A stretch of DNA of 64,000 bases from Nitrospirota bacterium (GCA_015233895.1 JADFXG010000001.1:186001-250000), one strand, 5' to 3'; numbered from the stretch's first letter, positions 35,617 to 44,576 are shown. Numbers and translations are program-made. Notes: generated by a model from the letters alone, not told the origin.

Positions 35617-37419
35617 TTAGTTTACTTTACAATAAAAAATACGCTCTGCGTTACCATCGCCATTGCTCTTTCCAGTACTGAAGGCCTTGTAATCTCTTTC
35701 AAAAATTTCAACCTCCCCTTTATTTAACAATATTTGCAAAATATCATTATCACTCATTCTGGCATTTGAACGTCCATCTTTAGAATCGCCTGTATTATTA
35801 TAAGAAAATAGAATATGTTTACAATTTGCATTTTTAATTAAGTCATCAAATGCTTGAATGGCATTTTTTAGACAATATGAACTTTTGATGTGTGAACGAT
35901 CCATTTTTTTAGCTACACCCTCAACTGTTGGTTTTTTCCATTGCGCTACATTTTCTAATAAATGATACGCATCAGAATATTGACGAGAATTGTATGGCGG
36001 ATCAATATAAAGAACATCGCAAGTAATTTGTCTAATCAAAATATTTGCATTCTCTTTATAAACCTCATTATTTCCATTATTTAGATAATCAATATCGGGG
36101 ACTAATAACTTTATGGGTTGCAACATATCCAAATCTTTACGAAAAGCGTCATAATGTCCAACTGTATTTGCAACTTTATCTATAGCGTAAATTAAGGAAC
36201 AGATAAGAATATTTTTTACTCCCTCTATTTTCTCTATTTTCTCTATCTCTTCGCGAATAGCCCCAATTTTTCTGGCATTTTCCAAAGAAAAATAATTATT
36301 TCCAAAGTGCTCTGAAAAATAATTGTCTTGTTCAACTTGTAAGTTGTTAAGATAATGTATCTTTTCTGCAATATCTCTGACATTTATTCTTGTGCCAAGA
36401 AATGCTCTTAGACACACGTAATTGCTATATAGAAAATCATTAGAAATAACTCTTATTTCTGGTTTATTAAATCTTTCGCCAACAACACCGGTGCCAGCAA
36501 AAATATCGCAAAATGACTTAATACTACTGCATTTTTCTATAACAATATCTTCAATAAAACCGAGTAATTTATATTTATTGCCTAAGTATCTTCTGTTGTG
36601 TAATTGGAAAGTATCTGCCTTAGCTTTAAGAAAGCGAAGATACGGTCTGTTAATTTTTTTTATGTTTGCATTATAAAGAGGCTTATCTATTTCCAATAGG
36701 TCAAACAAGGTAGTTTGAATCCCATCTGAAACATAATCAAGGCCGTTGTCTGAATCTTTTAAGTTTAAGTAAAAACTATAATGCTTGTTTTCAGAAATAA
36801 TAATAAAATCAATTACAGGGACACCCATTATTTCTCCTGCTTGCACAATCCTTGTAACAATTCGCTGATCTTTTTCACTTGGTATGGAATTACCGGATGG
36901 GTGGTTATGGACTAAAATTATACTTGACGCATTTAATTCAGTTGCTGGATAAAAAATTTCTCTCGGATGGATTAGTGTTTTATCAAGTAAACCCACACTG
37001 ACAATATCTTTTTTTATTAAAACATTTCTTGCATTGAGATAGAGGCAAATCAAATATTCCTTTTTTTTATCTCCTAAATCATAAGTCAAAGCATAAGCAT
37101 CATTTGAGTTTCTGATAACAACGTCTCTGTCTTTATTCTCTTCATAGAATCTTTTCACCAAAGAAATTGCTGAAATAATTTGTAAAGCTTTAGCTTGCCC
37201 AATTCCTGAAATCTCTAATAAGTCATCAACAGTAATAGTTAGAAAATTCTTGCTAAATCTCCTAATAATATGTTCTGAAAGTTGCCTGACATTTTTACCT
37301 TTTATTCCACTGCCCAATATAATTGCTAAAAGATCGCTTTTAGAAAGTGCATCTGCACCTTTTTGTATAAATAGCTCTCTTGGGCGGTCAACCTTTGGAA
37401 TATCTTTAATTTTCTGCAT
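35617..37419 (-). CDS. Fusion of RadC (JAMM) domain with D12-class adenine methyltransferase
   Basis: 600 residues in one uninterrupted frame. The N-terminal about 222 residues are a complete RadC: helix-hairpin-helix region with ISGIGQAKALQ (70-80), then the JAMM/MPN+ motif HNHPSGNSIPSEKD (His171, His173, Asp184). A linker of about 50 residues leads to a D12-class methyltransferase: RRYLGNKYKLLGFI (277-290), AdoMet motif DIFAGTGVVG (305-314) and DPPYNSRQY (473-481), order I then IV as in alpha-class N6-adenine enzymes such as FokI-type methylases. First gene of the R-M operon, 10 bases before the nuclease. Confidence 0.88.
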   Translation of the reverse strand: MQKIKDIPKVDRPRELFIQKGADALSKSDLLAIILGSGIKGKNVRQLSEHIIRRFSKNFLTITVDDLLEISGIGQAKALQIISAISLVKRFYEENKDRDVVIRNSNDAYALTYDLGDKKKEYLICLYLNARNVLIKKDIVSVGLLDKTLIHPREIFYPATELNASSIILVHNHPSGNSIPSEKDQRIVTRIVQAGEIMGVPVIDFIIISENKHYSFYLNLKDSDNGLDYVSDGIQTTLFDLLEIDKPLYNANIKKINRPYLRFLKAKADTFQLHNRRYLGNKYKLLGFIEDIVIEKCSSIKSFCDIFAGTGVVGERFNKPEIRVISNDFLYSNYVCLRAFLGTRINVRDIAEKIHYLNNLQVEQDNYFSEHFGNNYFSLENARKIGAIREEIEKIEKIEGVKNILICSLIYAIDKVANTVGHYDAFRKDLDMLQPIKLLVPDIDYLNNGNNEVYKENANILIRQITCDVLYIDPPYNSRQYSDAYHLLENVAQWKKPTVEGVAKKMDRSHIKSSYCLKNAIQAFDDLIKNANCKHILFSYNNTGDSKDGRSNARMSDNDILQILLNKGEVEIFERDYKAFSTGKSNGDGNAERIFYCKVN

Positions 37420-37469
37420 TTTTACTATCCTGTTTAAACTGTATTTTTATATTACAAATCCCCATTTCC

Positions 37470-37498
37470 ATTATAACATAACTATCATGACCCGTCCA
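37470..37498 (-). promoter_or_regulatory. Promoter of the R-M operon
   Basis: On the minus strand TGGACG (37498-37493) and TATAAT (37475-37470) are spaced by 17 bases, and TG precedes the -10 by one base (extended -10). It lies about 50 bases upstream of the radC-methylase start. Confidence 0.6.
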
Positions 37499-37890
37499 TT
37501 GAGCTGTTCACTTCAACAAGCGGTTCAGATAGTCAAGTGCGCGATTTAAGGTGCCGGCTATATTGTTTTACAGAGCAGATGATTTTATAAACTATCTATA
37601 TTTTAATGTCTTCTGTACAATCTGAATCTTCCTCTTGTTTTTTCATTATTGTTGCTTCCTGCCGTATTAAACCATAACAGTGGAGTTAACTTCATGAGCA
37701 TTAAATATCTTTTGCGAAGGTGTAATAATTCTCAAACACTGGAAAAAATGAACCCTTTTGTCTATTGTTATACTTATGGCGGCCTGTAAAACCCCGTCTC
37801 TCCTAAAGTATGACAAGGCCAAAACTAGACAAAATGATTGAGATACTAAGCTGTTCTCTGTCATAGACCTTTATAGTCTTCATATTTGTA

Positions 37891-37919
37891 TTGATGTTTT
37901 CTATACAATAGTGTATTGT
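37891..37919 (+). promoter_or_regulatory. Promoter of the tacA/tacT-like pair
   Basis: TTGATG at 37891-37896 and TATTGT at 37914-37919 with a 17-base spacer. The operator palindrome overlaps the spacer and the -10, which is the usual arrangement for autoregulation by an RHH antitoxin. Confidence 0.6.
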
Positions 37920-37920
37920 A
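37904..37920. promoter_or_regulatory. Palindromic operator TACAATA-GTG-TATTGTA
   Basis: A perfect 7-base inverted repeat with a 3-base centre. It covers the -10 of the toxin-antitoxin promoter, so antitoxin (with toxin) binding here would block RNA polymerase. Confidence 0.7.
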
Positions 37921-37942
37921 AAGGCATATAAGGAGGTGTCAT

Positions 37943-38224
37943 ATGGCACAGACAAAAGGGAAAGAAGCCGTATCAATCAACATACGAGCCAAAACGCAAC
38001 AACGCGATCTTATAGACCAAGCTGCCGAACGGCTTGGCCGTAGCCGCTCAGATTTTATGCTTAGCGTTGCGTGCCGTGAAGCGGAGGACGTGCTGCTTGA
38101 CCAGGCATTTTTCATGGTCAACGCTGGCACTTTCGCCGCGTTTCAGGCAATGCTTGATGAGCCACTACCGCCGACCGACAGGCTACGCCGATTACTAAAG
38201 ACGAAAGCCCCTTGGGACAAATGA
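37943..38224 (+). CDS. TacA-like antitoxin (DUF1778, ribbon-helix-helix)
   Basis: 93 residues. The N-terminal beta strand SINIRAKTQQRDLIDQAAE and the GRSRSDFML helix form an RHH DNA-binding domain as in DUF1778/TacA antitoxins, and the C-terminal tail (PPTDRLRRLLKTKAPWDK) is the toxin-binding segment. It has a strong ribosome site (AAGGAGG, 6 bases before ATG). Its stop overlaps the toxin start (ATGA). Base composition is richer in GC than the neighbouring R-M genes. Confidence 0.92.
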   Translation: MAQTKGKEAVSINIRAKTQQRDLIDQAAERLGRSRSDFMLSVACREAEDVLLDQAFFMVNAGTFAAFQAMLDEPLPPTDRLRRLLKTKAPWDK

Positions 38225-38733
38225 CGACGTTTGTTCTAACACCCCCATTACCAATTTCAGCCGCTCATGTCCTTGATGGTTTTGAATGCGGAGAGCCGTC
38301 ACTGGATGAATGGCTGAAAAAGCGGGCACTCAAAAACCATGCTTCAGGAGCCTCACGTTGCTTTGTTGTTTGCCACGGTGCGGATGTAATCGGTTATTAT
38401 AGCTTGTCAGCAGGAGCAATCAGGCATGAATCAGTAACTAAGGCTATGCGGCACAATATGCCCGATCCATTGCCGGTGCTACTGCTTGGCCGGTTGGCGA
38501 TTGACCAGCGTTATCATAATCAAGGACTTGGCCGCGCACTGTTACGCGATGCCATGATTAGAGCCGTCAACGTTTCCAGCGATGCGGGTATTTTTGCGCT
38601 CATGGTTCATGCGTTATCAGAACAAGCCAAACGTTTCTATCTATCACGCGGTTTTGTAGAGTCCCCGTTGCAACCTACGACCCTTATGATGACTTTGGCA
38701 ACAGTGCGCTCTATTTTGGCCGAATCGGATTGA
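38221..38733 (+). CDS. TacT-like GNAT acetyltransferase toxin
   Basis: 170 residues from ATG 38221. GNAT fold with the acetyl-CoA loop RYHNQGLGRALL and a C-terminal YLSRGFVESP (with the Tyr expected as the general acid). TacT/AtaT-type toxins acetylate aminoacyl-tRNA and stop translation; the DUF1778-GNAT pairing supports this. The frame opens at TTG 38212 but ATG 38221, which overlaps the antitoxin stop, is preferred. Confidence 0.92.
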   Translation: MTTFVLTPPLPISAAHVLDGFECGEPSLDEWLKKRALKNHASGASRCFVVCHGADVIGYYSLSAGAIRHESVTKAMRHNMPDPLPVLLLGRLAIDQRYHNQGLGRALLRDAMIRAVNVSSDAGIFALMVHALSEQAKRFYLSRGFVESPLQPTTLMMTLATVRSILAESD

Positions 38734-39002
38734 CAGCGTATAACGCTTAAAACGATTGAAGGAGGCTCTAAATAGGATTTTTCACGTATCCGAAATGCAC
38801 GGCTTCGGCGGTTCACGCTCGACCGGATAATTACGATTCTTGAAAAACTTTCAGTTAACGGTTAGGGACGACCCAGGGCAAACGCATTTCATTTTTTCTA
38901 AAAAATCTTTTTTATCGGGGAACTACATTTCCTATATCGGATATCGGGTATAATTCTAAACTTTCTTTAATAACTCAGACGTGATATACTACCCGTTGTA
39001 TC
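38734..39002. other. Gap without a gene
   Basis: A 269-base stretch. An AAGGAGG-like ribosome site near 38760 has no open frame behind it, which suggests a lost gene or a chance match. Nothing else is seen. Confidence 0.4.
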
Positions 39003-40136
39003 ATGAAGCTTAATCCTGTTGACAGCATTGTCTATGTTTTAATGAAGTTGTTAAAAAGATTCTTTGACAGCAGATTATGTGGTATTGAGTATTTTGAACC
39101 AACGTTAACCAGAAGGATTTTAATCATCTCCTCAACCGCTTTGGGTGACACGCTGCTTTCCACACCTGCAATAGCAGCCGTAAGAAGACGCTACCCTGAG
39201 GCAGCAATTTTTGCTCTTATTCATACAAATTACATGGAGCTCGTTGCCACTAACCCCCATATTGATGAGTTTATCCCATATTATGGCGGATACAAAAAAT
39301 TTTTAGAAACCACATTACGTCTCCGTAAGCTCAAACCAGACACAGCATTTATACTGCATGGCAATGAACCGCAGGCAACCCCTTTGGCATATCTTGCCGG
39401 AGCAAGATTTATCTTTAAAATACCGATTCCGTCTCAGTACGGTTTTTTATTAAGTAATCACACAAACGGCTTTACTGACAGCCCGTGGCAACATCACGCC
39501 ATATCGGTTCGGCTGAAGACCGCCTCATTTGCCGGTTGCAAAGAGGATGATCTTAAAATGGTGCTGCCAGTAAGCGCTCAAGACTCAGACACTGTAAAAC
39601 ATCTGTTTCACAAACTTGGATTTGAAAGCAGACATGTTTTAATAGGTCTTCAGCCGGGAGCCGCTCTTAGCTACAAAATGTGGCCACAGAGTAATTTCAC
39701 CTCTCTTGGCAAAAAACTCGTTGAACTTATACCTGATGTCAGAATAGTAGTTACCGGCTCAAAAGCAGAAAGAGCACTGTGCACAAAAATTGCCACCGAT
39801 ATTGGCCAAAAAGCTGTGCCGGTTTGCGGAGAGCTTCCGTTAAGATTACTTGGAGCGCTTATTAAAGAGTTGACAGTCCTTATAACTAATGACACCGGCA
39901 CAATGCACGTGGCAATAGCCGTTGGCACTAAAACCGTGTCCCTGTTTTGCCCGTCAAACCACTGGGGAGTAGGCAGAGCATATGATTTTCACCTTCATAA
40001 GGTAATCTACAAAGAGCGCCCATGTGACCCGTGCATTACAAAAAAATGTAAAAATCCCCACTGTATGGAGCAAATCAGCTTAGAGGATGTTTTTTCAGCC
40101 GTAAAGGAGCTTCTTGGCAAAGATAGCTATATATAA
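39003..40136 (+). CDS. Family 9 glycosyltransferase (heptosyltransferase-like)
   Basis: 377 residues. The N-terminal IISSTALGDTLLSTPAIAAVRRRYP and C-terminal TNDTGTMHVAIAVGTKTVSLFCPS motifs mark the ADP-heptose:LPS heptosyltransferase family (GT9, GT-B fold). It likely works at the cytoplasmic face of the inner membrane on LPS core or another surface glycan. It overlaps the next gene by 23 bases. Confidence 0.92.
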   Translation: MKLNPVDSIVYVLMKLLKRFFDSRLCGIEYFEPTLTRRILIISSTALGDTLLSTPAIAAVRRRYPEAAIFALIHTNYMELVATNPHIDEFIPYYGGYKKFLETTLRLRKLKPDTAFILHGNEPQATPLAYLAGARFIFKIPIPSQYGFLLSNHTNGFTDSPWQHHAISVRLKTASFAGCKEDDLKMVLPVSAQDSDTVKHLFHKLGFESRHVLIGLQPGAALSYKMWPQSNFTSLGKKLVELIPDVRIVVTGSKAERALCTKIATDIGQKAVPVCGELPLRLLGALIKELTVLITNDTGTMHVAIAVGTKTVSLFCPSNHWGVGRAYDFHLHKVIYKERPCDPCITKKCKNPHCMEQISLEDVFSAVKELLGKDSYI

Positions 40137-41223
40137 TTTGACAACCACTACTAAAGCCGGAGGCGTAGAGACTTTCGTCTGGGGCATTGCACGCGGGCTT
40201 GCAACACTAGGACATGAAGTTCATATCTATGGCGGTAAGTCAAATGATAACTTTCCTGAAACTGATGGTGTTACGGTCTTCACATACCCATATCTTAACA
40301 GGGAGTTGATACCGTTTGTGGGGTCGCGTCTCAGGAAATTTATAGAGCGCCTTTCGTTTGCTTTTTTTGCCATTTCCCCTCTTATCAAACGCTCTTACGA
40401 TATAATATACATACATAAGTCTTTTGATTTGCCGGCTGCCCTCTATATCCGCCTGAGGACTGGCGCAAGGGTGTTTTTCCATAGCCATGGGACAGAGTTT
40501 TTCCCTGGATTTGGTAGCCTTGTAAGACGGGTCGATAAGTTTTTTTCTTGTAGCCAGTTTAATGCCGCTTCAGTGGAAAAGAGAACTGGAATTAATCCCG
40601 TTGTTATTTATAATGGGGTAGATACGGATTTTTTTAAGCCCTCAGAGCCTGATGAAAATTTCGTAAAGCAATATTGTTCCCATGGTGAAAAGATTCTTAT
40701 CACAGTTTGCAGACTGGTTGGATGGAAAGGAGTACAATATGCTATAGCGGCATTGCCGGAAATTTTAACTAAACACAGGGTTAAATATTTGATAATTGGA
40801 GACGGAGAGTTTAGAAAATCTTTGGAAAGAAAGGCTCAGGATCTAAAGGTTGACGGCGATGTTGTATTTTTAGGTAAAATAGCCAACAAAGATATGCCGC
40901 TGTACTATCATCTTGCCAGTGTTGCGGTGTATCCAAGTGTTGCCGATGAAACTTTTGGAATATCTATAGCAGAGGCTATGTCTTGTGGGGTGCCTGTTGT
41001 GGCAACTCGGGTTGGAGGAATTCCTGAGGTGCTCTCAGACGATGCCGGAGTGCTTATCCCTCCAAGAGATGAACATGCCCTCGGTAGCGCCGTTAACGCT
41101 CTGCTTTCTGACAGTTCATTAGCTGCTTCAACGGGAAAAAATGGCAGACAGCGGTGTCTGGATAATTTTAGCTGGAACACTGTCACAGACAGATTTGATA
41201 AGGAGGCACAAATCAGTGGTTAA
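40114..41223 (+). CDS. Family 4 glycosyltransferase
   Basis: 369 residues. GT-B fold with AGGVETFVWGIARGL near the N-terminus, ICR-like VCRLVGWKG (donor site), and ETFGISIAEAMSCGVPVVATRVGGIPE, the standard GT4 EX7E motif. TTG 40114 is placed 4 bases after AAAGGAG inside the heptosyltransferase gene. The sugar and acceptor are unknown. Confidence 0.9.
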   Translation: MAKIAIYNLTTTTKAGGVETFVWGIARGLATLGHEVHIYGGKSNDNFPETDGVTVFTYPYLNRELIPFVGSRLRKFIERLSFAFFAISPLIKRSYDIIYIHKSFDLPAALYIRLRTGARVFFHSHGTEFFPGFGSLVRRVDKFFSCSQFNAASVEKRTGINPVVIYNGVDTDFFKPSEPDENFVKQYCSHGEKILITVCRLVGWKGVQYAIAALPEILTKHRVKYLIIGDGEFRKSLERKAQDLKVDGDVVFLGKIANKDMPLYYHLASVAVYPSVADETFGISIAEAMSCGVPVVATRVGGIPEVLSDDAGVLIPPRDEHALGSAVNALLSDSSLAASTGKNGRQRCLDNFSWNTVTDRFDKEAQISG

Positions 41224-42376
41224 GCGGGTAGTAATGGTATCACCGCCATTTCATTCTGTTCCTCCGCTTAAGGGAGCAGCCGTTGAGATGTGGATGTGTG
41301 AAGTCTCAAAGAGAATTTTATCGTTTGAACCGCATATAATTTCCATATCTGCCCCGTACTACCCGGACTATGAGTACAGGGATGGTGTATATCATCACAG
41401 AGTGCACTTTGGAACGCTATACAAACGGTTGTTTCAAAAACTGACCCGTTTCGATCCGTTTTCGTACTCTAAGCGTGTTTTAAAAATAATTCATAAACTA
41501 AATCCACAAATCGTTCATCTGCATAACTCTGTTAAGTGGTTTTTACCAGTGATAAAATCCCTCTATGGAACGGCAACTAAAACCGTGCTGCATCTTCAAA
41601 ATGAGTACCCTGTGGAGAGTGCGCTCAGTGTTGACGCTTTTTGGGGCTGTAGCAGCTATCTGATGAACCATTACAACACTTCATTAATAGATGCAGGTAC
41701 CAGTGAGTGTATTTATAACGGCGTGGATTTAGATAAGTACAGGTATTTTAAGGATGTTCCTGAGGACAGAGAATATGTACGGCGGCGGTTTAACATAAAA
41801 TCAGATGATTTTGTCGTCTTATATGTAGGACGGGTATCAGCCGAAAAGGGTGTTGAGCACATACTGGAGGCGGCAGTTTCTTTTCGGGATAGCGAAAATG
41901 TAAAGTTTTTTATAGTAGGAGAGCTTTCTGAAGGGGATTTAAGCAGCAGCAGGGTAAGGTATGGTATTGAAATGTTAAAGGCAGCTGAAGCTTTGGGCGG
42001 AAAGGTGGGTTTTACAGGAGTATTTCCTCCGCAAAAGATGCACCTTCTGTATCTTTTGGGAGATGTGCTGGTGCTTCCTTCAAATTTTAATGATCCTTTT
42101 CCGTTTGTTGTGTTAGAGGCTATGGCAACTGGTTTACCGGTAATTGTGCGAAAAAAGGGCGGTGTCCTGGATTATATCAAAGATAAAGAAAACGGTCTGT
42201 TCATTGATGAAACTAACATAAGCGGAAGTATTTCAAAAATTATAGGGGATCTTATTAAAGACAGTGGGTTACGAGAGCGCATAGGACTCAGCGGGCGCAA
42301 GACCGCAGAGGAGCGTTTCAGTTGGCAGCGCATATCGAGAGATTGTGAAGATGGGTATCAGAGACTTTTTGAATAA
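41216..42376 (+). CDS. Family 4 glycosyltransferase
   Basis: 386 residues from GTG 41216, which sits 9 bases after AGGAGG and overlaps the previous gene by 8 bases. Motifs: LYVGRVSAEKGVEHILEA and PFPFVVLEAMATGLPVIVRKKGG (EX7E-type). The frame is open to 41141, but the 25 extra residues overlap the previous gene and are not typical. Acts with the two glycosyltransferases upstream on a surface glycan; specificity unknown. Confidence 0.9.
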   Translation: MVKRVVMVSPPFHSVPPLKGAAVEMWMCEVSKRILSFEPHIISISAPYYPDYEYRDGVYHHRVHFGTLYKRLFQKLTRFDPFSYSKRVLKIIHKLNPQIVHLHNSVKWFLPVIKSLYGTATKTVLHLQNEYPVESALSVDAFWGCSSYLMNHYNTSLIDAGTSECIYNGVDLDKYRYFKDVPEDREYVRRRFNIKSDDFVVLYVGRVSAEKGVEHILEAAVSFRDSENVKFFIVGELSEGDLSSSRVRYGIEMLKAAEALGGKVGFTGVFPPQKMHLLYLLGDVLVLPSNFNDPFPFVVLEAMATGLPVIVRKKGGVLDYIKDKENGLFIDETNISGSISKIIGDLIKDSGLRERIGLSGRKTAEERFSWQRISRDCEDGYQRLFE

Positions 42377-42396
42377 AGGAGGAATTAGAAGTCAAT

Positions 42397-42876
42397 ATGG
42401 GAAACAGATATGAAGAGGCACAGGTGGATGTGCGCACACTGGTTGGGGAGATTGTGGCAGAGTTTATGCCGGAGCTTATAAACACAAGGATAAAGGTGCT
42501 TTTTGACCTTAAAAAGAGAATGAGCCGTGGCTCACTGGTAATCAGCAGACTTCAGAAATGCAGCGACCTGCTCAGATTTCTCACCAAAGACGAGGCCGGA
42601 GGCGGCGAGGGCTATGATTTTATATTGTACCTTGATAAAGTAACCATAAACGCTGTTGACAGAGACGATAAGATTAGAATCATACGGCATCAGTTGCGCC
42701 ACATTGAGATGGACATTGAAAACCCTGAAAATCCCTACAAAATGGTGCACCCTGATGTGAGGGATTTTTTTATAGAGCTGGAACTTAACAAACACGACAT
42801 TCGATGGGCAGAAAGGGTTTCTGAGGTGGCAGCCTCCCTTTATGAGGCTAAAACTGAGGCAGAGGCAAAACTCTGA
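42397..42876 (+). CDS. Putative phage-metallopeptidase-like protein with HQxxH in place of HExxH
   Basis: 159 residues. The segment IIRHQLRHIEMD (His98, His102) corresponds to the HExxH-type zinc motif of small putative metallopeptidases, but the Glu is Gln99. A third candidate ligand is His118 in VHPDVRDFFIE. If the family call is right the protein would bind metal without normal peptidase activity. It starts 20 bases after the glycosyltransferase on the same strand and has an AAAGGAGG ribosome site. Function unknown. Confidence 0.5.
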   Translation: MGNRYEEAQVDVRTLVGEIVAEFMPELINTRIKVLFDLKKRMSRGSLVISRLQKCSDLLRFLTKDEAGGGEGYDFILYLDKVTINAVDRDDKIRIIRHQLRHIEMDIENPENPYKMVHPDVRDFFIELELNKHDIRWAERVSEVAASLYEAKTEAEAKL

Positions 42877-42925
42877 TGTTAGACAGCCTCCGACAAATGT
42901 CTGATAGTAATAGTTTCGTAAAAGA

Positions 42926-43047
42926 TGAGATTACCACGTCGCTGCCGCTCCTCGTAATGACGGAGAAGGGAATGCCGCATCTGTTCACTATCAGGGACAA
43001 CACGCACAGCCCCCAGCCGTCATTGCGAGCGCAGCGTCGCAATCTCA
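42926..43047. repeat. Composite palindromic repeat, family 1 copy b
   Basis: Reverse unit from 42927 (GAGATTACCACGTCGCTG to GTAATGACGG) and forward unit ending AATCTCA at 43047, in inverted arrangement, with a 7-base terminal inverted repeat TGAGATT/AATCTCA. Same family as 21335-21446. Confidence 0.75.
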
Positions 43048-43134
43048 GCCTTTAAGGTAAAAGTCGACAGTGAAAGATGTTCAGGAGGGAATAAAGCTGC
43101 AATTTATTTGAATTTGCGGCGATTTTAGGTAACA

Positions 43135-44313
43135 GTGAAATTAGATAGAAAAGCAAAACACGTCCTTGCTGTGGCTGGCGGCAAAGGAGGCGTAGGCAAA
43201 AGCATATTTTCCATTACACTTGCCACGTTGCTCTCTGGTATGGATAACTCCGTATGTCTTGTAGATTTAGACCTTGGAGGGGCCAATCTTCACACATACA
43301 TGGGCGTTATGGGTAAAACTATGTCATTAGCCCATTTCATTCAGAAAAAAGTAAAAACCCTTCAGGATGTTGTAACAGAGACACGTGTTAAAAATCTGAC
43401 TCTGATAAGCGGCGTACATTATTTGCCTTCAATGTCAAACCCGGCTTCAACAATTAAGGCAAAGCTGCTTAAACACATACGAGCGCTTGATGTGGACTTT
43501 GTGATAATAGACCTGGGTGCCGGTATGGATTTAAGCACGATGGATTTTTTTATAAATTCCGATAAAGGATTTATAGTTACAGTGCCTGAGCCCGGGGCTG
43601 TTATGAATGCCTACAGGTTTATAAAGGGATCGCTTTACAGGAAACTTCGCGGGGTGTTTAAAAACCATGCCGAGTTAGGGCCCGTTATTGAGACAATGTC
43701 AGAGACGTCAACCTATGATGATTCCCTTATGCTTAACTGGTTTATAGAGAAAGTGCTGAACACTGACCCAGAGGTGTATCCTCTTGTTATGGAGGTAAGT
43801 GAGAGTTTTGATCCATTTTTGGTTTTAAACAGGATAGGGCAGCAGGAGTCCAGCCGCTTAGTGACAAGTCTGATAAACCACTGTTTTACAAAGTACGGGG
43901 TTAAATTAAACTACGTGGGAAATATTCCTGATGTAAGGGAAATAAGCGGCTATCTGCTTGATATTCCATCTTTTTTGCAAGCAAAATCGGGAGCGGCTTT
44001 CACATCAGCGGTTAAAAGCATAGTGAGAACATTTCTCCTTAGTTTCCATGACTCAAAAGTTATAACAGAGCGTCTTCAAATGAAATCAGAGTACAACGAC
44101 AGCGAAATAGAGGAATTATCTTGCATAATAGACAAGTTGAGCTCAGATTTTTTTATTGGCTCAAGCAAAAAACTCTGGAAATTAAGGTTATTTTTTAAAC
44201 CTCTTGACGTTGTTCGCTATTTAATCAGCAAGGGTGTTAAAGAGGAAATTTTCTTTGAGGTAAAGCATGGTGCTTTTTTTAGAAGTGCGGACATGAAAGA
44301 AACACCAAAATAA
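43135..44313 (+). CDS. MinD/FlhG-like P-loop ATPase
   Basis: 392 residues from GTG 43135. Deviant Walker A GGKGGVGKS, then LVDLDLGGANLHTYMG and VIIDLGAGMDLSTMDFF. The long C-terminal part (about 270-392) matches no family I recognise. FlhG/MinD-type ATPases position polar machinery; no flagellar or cell-division gene is in the window, so the role is open. Confidence 0.8.
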   Translation: MKLDRKAKHVLAVAGGKGGVGKSIFSITLATLLSGMDNSVCLVDLDLGGANLHTYMGVMGKTMSLAHFIQKKVKTLQDVVTETRVKNLTLISGVHYLPSMSNPASTIKAKLLKHIRALDVDFVIIDLGAGMDLSTMDFFINSDKGFIVTVPEPGAVMNAYRFIKGSLYRKLRGVFKNHAELGPVIETMSETSTYDDSLMLNWFIEKVLNTDPEVYPLVMEVSESFDPFLVLNRIGQQESSRLVTSLINHCFTKYGVKLNYVGNIPDVREISGYLLDIPSFLQAKSGAAFTSAVKSIVRTFLLSFHDSKVITERLQMKSEYNDSEIEELSCIIDKLSSDFFIGSSKKLWKLRLFFKPLDVVRYLISKGVKEEIFFEVKHGAFFRSADMKETPK

Positions 44314-44486
44314 TGATTATCAAGCAAGTTAAAGTAACATTTATAGCTGTCATTTCAAGGGGTTAGCAACCCAATGCAGAGCTGCATACAGTCCTTAATA
44401 AAAAAAAGCATTAAAACGCTGAATTTCCTCCTTAGCAGAATAAAGGGAAAAAAGAATTACAAAAATTTTTTAATAAAAAAATTCCC

Positions 44487-44516
44487 TTGACATTCGTACT
44501 TTTTTTCTGTTATAAC
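44487..44516 (+). promoter_or_regulatory. Promoter P1 of the secreted-protein gene
   Basis: TTGACA (44487-44492) and TATAAC (44511-44516), spacer 18. Confidence 0.65.
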
Positions 44517-44576
44517 AGCTTTAGTTATGTTTGCTGTAAATTTTTTTAAACATGTTTAAATAAATTTTATATCTAC

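Larger units (their letters stand above)
37420..37942. other. Intergenic region between R-M operon and toxin-antitoxin pair
   Basis: A 523-base AT-rich gap that holds two promoters (37470-37498 minus, 37891-37919 plus) and an operator (37904-37920). No convincing gene; the short open frame at 37667-37864 has no recognisable features. Confidence 0.6.

Noticed and set aside
37667-37864. 65-codon minus-strand frame in the R-M/toxin gap
   Set aside because: No ribosome site and no recognisable features; composition is like the non-coding gap.
38734-39002. Hidden small gene after the GNAT toxin
   Set aside because: A ribosome-site-like AAGGAGG is followed by a stop codon within a few codons.
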